Shown: in pieces, positions 5,228 to 7,540 of the stretch
Numbering within the stretch: position 1 is the stretch's first letter
Layout of the letters: each line of letters opens with the position of its first letter
DNA from: Adhaeribacter sp.
GTDB lineage: Bacteria; Bacteroidota; Bacteroidia; Cytophagales; Hymenobacteraceae
Assembly: GCA_028288395.1 (NCBI GenBank)
Contig: JAQBNV010000093.1
Coordinates: forward strand, 1-7,540
Length of the DNA: 7,540 nucleotides
Direction of reading: 5' to 3'
Translations under genes and position numbers: made by a program
Notes under the pieces: generated by a model
Told to the model about the DNA's origin: nothing
The model's database searches: none
Seen by the model: the letters and a program-made list of their open reading frames with translations, nothing else

Positions 5228-5560
5228 AACCTTAATTATTTTTTGTTAAACGATAAATTAAATAAACACTTTGTACGATAACAACTATAAATCAATAAGC
5301 CTTATTGTAATGTTTTTGCGCCTGGCTGAATAATGGCCAAGGTTAAAAAAAATTAACCAGATTATTTAAATATACACTTCCTCTTTAACCAAAGCAATAA
5401 ATAAAATCTAAAATTAGCAAAAATTAATTTTGGAACTAGCGGGTGAAATGTAAATATTAAACCTTATACTCGTTGCCTGATTTACGTATGAAACATAAAG
5501 CTTTGAAATATTTTTATTTTGAGGCTGCCTAAAAGAATATTTACCTGTTTAAATTAATGT
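5228..5560. other. 333-bp AT-rich divergent spacer upstream of the PIN-PhoH gene
   Basis: No gene is seen. The spacer must hold the promoters of the micro-gene (minus) and the PhoH gene (plus). It includes a 15-bp near-palindrome, CAATAAG-C-CTTATTG (5293-5307), about 66 bp upstream of the micro-gene start, and the TAnnTTTG box noted separately. A TTTG at 5502-5505 has no matching -7 box at the right spacing. Confidence 0.5.
5425..5432 (+). promoter_or_regulatory. Candidate -7 promoter box of the PIN-PhoH gene
   Basis: TAATTTTG exactly matches the Bacteroidota TAnnTTTG element. It lies 128 bp before the ATG, which would mean a leader of more than 100 nt; no -33 TTTG is seen. Because such boxes occur by chance in AT-rich DNA, this is tentative. 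Confidence 0.3.
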
Positions 5561-6940
5561 ATGAGTGAAACCAAAAAGCCCCGGGCGGCCGCAGCCAGGA
5601 AAAGCAATGCTGACCCGGCTAAAAATAAAAAAATCTTTGTGCTGGATACTTCGGTTATTCTTTACGACCACAGTGCCATCGAACATTTTCAGGAACACGA
5701 TGTCGCCATTCCGATAACGGTACTGGAAGAATTAGATAATTTTAAAAAAGGCAACGAAATCAAAAATTTTGAAGCCCGGGAGTTTATCCGGTTTATCGAT
5801 AAGCTGTCGAACGAAATGATGTTACAAAACTGGTTGCCCATCAACGGTTCGGCCAAAGGCAACTTCAAAGTACTTATGATTCAGGCGGCCCGGGTCGATG
5901 CCGAAAAAATATTCGGCGAGAAAAAGGCCGACCACAAAATATTAAACTCGGCGCTGCAGTTGCAGCACGAAAACCCCGAGCGCAAGGTAATACTGGTAAC
6001 CAAAGACATAAACTTACGCCTGAAAGCGCGGGCTCTGAACCTGCACGCCGAAGATTATGAAACCGGCAAGGTGCAGAATGTGAATAATTTATATACCGGC
6101 AACGATATTTTAGAAGATGTTTCGCCGGAAGCCATTGACGAGTTGTACGATCACGGGCGTTGCGAAAGCAGTGCCGTTTTACCCGAACCACCTACCGACA
6201 ACCATTATTTCGTGCTCAAAAGTTACCGCAATTCGATTCTGGCCTATTTTAACCCAGCCCAAAAAAGAATAGACCGGGTAGATAAATTGATGGCTTATGG
6301 CATAAAGCCCCGGAGTGCCGAACAAACTTTTGCCCTGCACGCCATCCTGAACCCTAATATCAGGCTGGTTACCATCCAGGGCATGGCGGGCACCGGTAAA
6401 ACCCTGCTGACTTTGGCCGGAGCGCTGGAACAACGCCGCGAATACAAGCAGATTTACATGGCCCGGCCCATTGTGCCGCTCAGCAATAAAGATATTGGTT
6501 ACCTGCCCGGCGACATTAAGTCGAAGCTGAACCCCTATATGGAACCGCTCTGGGATAATCTCAAATTTATTCAGAACCAGTTTCCGGAATCTTCGAAAGA
6601 AAACCAGAAAATAAAAGAACTGGTAGAACAGGAAAAACTCATGATTACGCCCCTGGCGTATATCCGGGGCCGCAGCTTATCCAATATTTTCTTTATTGTT
6701 GACGAAGCCCAGAACCTGACACCGCACGAAATTAAAACCATTATTTCGCGGGCCGGCGAAAATACCAAAATTGTTTTTACGGGCGATATTTACCAGATAG
6801 ATACACCTTACCTCGATACCCAGAGCAACGGTTTATCGTATTTAATCGACAAAGCCAAAGATCACCACCTGTACGCCCACATCACCTTACTGAAAGGGGA
6901 GCGCTCAGAACTGGCAAATCTGGCCAACGAACTACTTTAA
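5561..6940 (+). CDS. PIN domain-PhoH fusion protein (PhoH2/YlaK-type), putative RNase/RNA helicase (459 aa)
   Basis: Cytoplasmic ATPase of the PhoH family fused to a PIN ribonuclease domain; in characterised PhoH2 proteins the pair gives ATP-driven RNA unwinding with RNA cleavage. A basic, Ala-rich leader (1-24) is followed by the PIN domain (about 25-160): FVLDTSVIL with acidic D29, VLEELD with E56/E57 and D59, KADHKIL with D124, and LVTKD with D149. The acidic set for metal binding is thus complete. The PhoH ATPase (about 245-459) has Walker A GMAGTGKT (274-281), Walker B FIVDEAQ with D381-E382, and the TGD motif at 407-409. Length is normal and nothing is broken. The ATG at 5561 follows an A/T-rich leader with no Shine-Dalgarno. 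It is a single-gene unit ended by the hairpin at 6954-6978. Substrate RNA is unknown, and the name PhoH does not show phosphate control here. Confidence 0.95.
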   Translation: MSETKKPRAAAARKSNADPAKNKKIFVLDTSVILYDHSAIEHFQEHDVAIPITVLEELDNFKKGNEIKNFEAREFIRFIDKLSNEMMLQNWLPINGSAKGNFKVLMIQAARVDAEKIFGEKKADHKILNSALQLQHENPERKVILVTKDINLRLKARALNLHAEDYETGKVQNVNNLYTGNDILEDVSPEAIDELYDHGRCESSAVLPEPPTDNHYFVLKSYRNSILAYFNPAQKRIDRVDKLMAYGIKPRSAEQTFALHAILNPNIRLVTIQGMAGTGKTLLTLAGALEQRREYKQIYMARPIVPLSNKDIGYLPGDIKSKLNPYMEPLWDNLKFIQNQFPESSKENQKIKELVEQEKLMITPLAYIRGRSLSNIFFIVDEAQNLTPHEIKTIISRAGENTKIVFTGDIYQIDTPYLDTQSNGLSYLIDKAKDHHLYAHITLLKGERSELANLANELL

Positions 6941-6953
6941 ATTAGATACCCTA

Positions 6954-6978
6954 AAAAGCCGGCCCGAAACCGGCTTTT
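6954..6978. terminator. Bidirectional terminator between PIN-PhoH and DinB-fold genes
   Basis: A 9-bp perfect stem, AAAAGCCGG (6954-6962) with CCGGCTTTT (6970-6978), closes a 7-nt loop. The A-run on the left and T-run on the right let it work in both directions. It is 13 bp after the PhoH stop and 7 bp beyond the stop of the convergent DinB-fold gene, so it serves both. Confidence 0.88.
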
Positions 6979-6985
6979 CTTAGGC

Positions 6986-7516
6986 TTACTCAAGGCCCAG
7001 GCCGTATCGTTCGCGTAAAATATTCAGGTGGTGCCGTTCGTGAGCGGCCGAGATAATAATGAGTGCTTGCGCCGAAACCAGGTTATTATTAACCAGGCCG
7101 GTGCGTTCCAGCATGGCAGGGCTCATTCCCCGGAACAAAGCCAGGTGCGAGAGCCGCATCAACTTATATTCTTCCAGCAAACTGGCTAAGGTACGCTGAT
7201 TGAAGTTGGCCTGCTGCACGTAAGCATTTTCATCAAAACCTGGTAACGACTGGCTTTCCTGGCGACTGATGCATAAACTCCGGTAAGCAAAAATGCGCTC
7301 AGTATCAATTAAATGGCCCATTACTTCTTTGATGCTCCATTTACCCGGGCCGTAAGCGTACAAGGCTTCTTCTTCGGTTAAACCTTGCAATAAATTTTGT
7401 AACGCTTCGGCTTGTTGATCCATCATTGGGAAAACGTCAGTGTCGGGCAATTGGGAAATATACCGGCTAAAATACGCCGGATAAGGGCCGGTCTGGTTTT
7501 TGGTTAGTACTTGCAT
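6986..7516 (-). CDS. DinB_2-fold putative metal-dependent hydrolase/transferase (176 aa)
   Basis: Member of the DinB/YfiT four-helix-bundle superfamily; the specific reaction is unknown. Relatives use a three-histidine metal site and include thiol transferases of low-molecular-weight thiol metabolism and damage-induced proteins. Visible features are GPGKWSIKEVMGHLIDTER (56-74), with the first ligand H68 and the WS-x4-GHL signature, and the C-terminal AAHERHHLNILRE (157-169), giving H159 and H162/H163 as the other ligands. Length is typical. This is not DNA polymerase IV, which shares the name DinB. The ATG at 7516 is followed directly by MQVLTK and the usual N-terminal helix. Only 24 bp of upstream sequence is in the window, so regulation cannot be read. 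It faces the PhoH gene tail to tail over a shared terminator. Confidence 0.88.
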   Translation of the reverse strand: MQVLTKNQTGPYPAYFSRYISQLPDTDVFPMMDQQAEALQNLLQGLTEEEALYAYGPGKWSIKEVMGHLIDTERIFAYRSLCISRQESQSLPGFDENAYVQQANFNQRTLASLLEEYKLMRLSHLALFRGMSPAMLERTGLVNNNLVSAQALIIISAAHERHHLNILRERYGLGLE

Positions 7517-7540
7517 ATAATGGAGGAGCTAAAATATATT

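Noticed and set aside
5874..6768. Minus-strand open frames inside the PIN-PhoH gene
   Set aside because: They lie antisense to intact PIN and ATPase motifs, with Cys/Arg-rich or low-complexity translations typical of shadow frames.
6986..7516. DNA polymerase IV (DinB) or damage-inducible repair polymerase
   Set aside because: At 176 residues with a three-histidine pattern it belongs to the unrelated DinB/YfiT four-helix family.
1..7540. CRISPR array, tRNA, rRNA, insertion sequence or phage remnants
   Set aside because: No regularly spaced direct repeats, no cloverleaf or rRNA-like stretch, and no transposase or integrase motif found on reading both strands.

Overview
The window looks like a chromosomal segment from a Bacteroidota bacterium. 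Families largely typical of that phylum are present (a DUF3127 protein, a Cys-rich exported protein of the HYC/CC/PP type, a MORN-repeat exported protein). Start codons have A/T-rich leaders with no well-placed Shine-Dalgarno, and candidate promoters carry the Bacteroidota TAnnTTTG -7 box. Moderate-GC genes separated by AT-rich gaps suggest Cytophagales, perhaps Hymenobacteraceae (Adhaeribacter-like). That family-level guess is inference only.

Left part (1-1969, all minus strand): a copper/silver-type metal efflux locus read right to left. A small exported Cys-rich protein comes first, then a lipoprotein with a heavy-metal-binding CPMHPEV/CPECGM motif, then the N-terminal 323 residues of a CusA-type RND pump that runs off the left edge. 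The two small proteins probably bind or relay metal outside the cytoplasm for the pump. A 9-bp hairpin sits just before cusA.

Middle (1970-4455): a 406-bp divergent spacer with a perfect 14-bp inverted repeat and a separate 14-bp palindrome. It is followed on the plus strand by a monocistronic DUF3127 protein with an SSB-like acidic tail (DNDLPF) and a textbook terminator. Next is a two-gene unit: an NADP-type short-chain dehydrogenase whose stop codon overlaps the start of an AlbA_2/winged-helix protein (TAATG).

Right part (4459-7540): a convergent exported MORN-repeat protein whose stop is 3 bp from the AlbA_2 gene's stop, an unlisted 34-residue Lys-rich micro-protein with its own terminator, a PIN-PhoH RNase/ATPase, and a convergent DinB_2-fold protein sharing a bidirectional terminator with it.

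I see no tRNA, rRNA, CRISPR array, insertion sequence or phage gene. Most of the window is ordinary chromosome. The points most worth a second look are the SSB-like tail on the DUF3127 protein, the large dyad at 2196-2230, and the 34-residue micro-protein.
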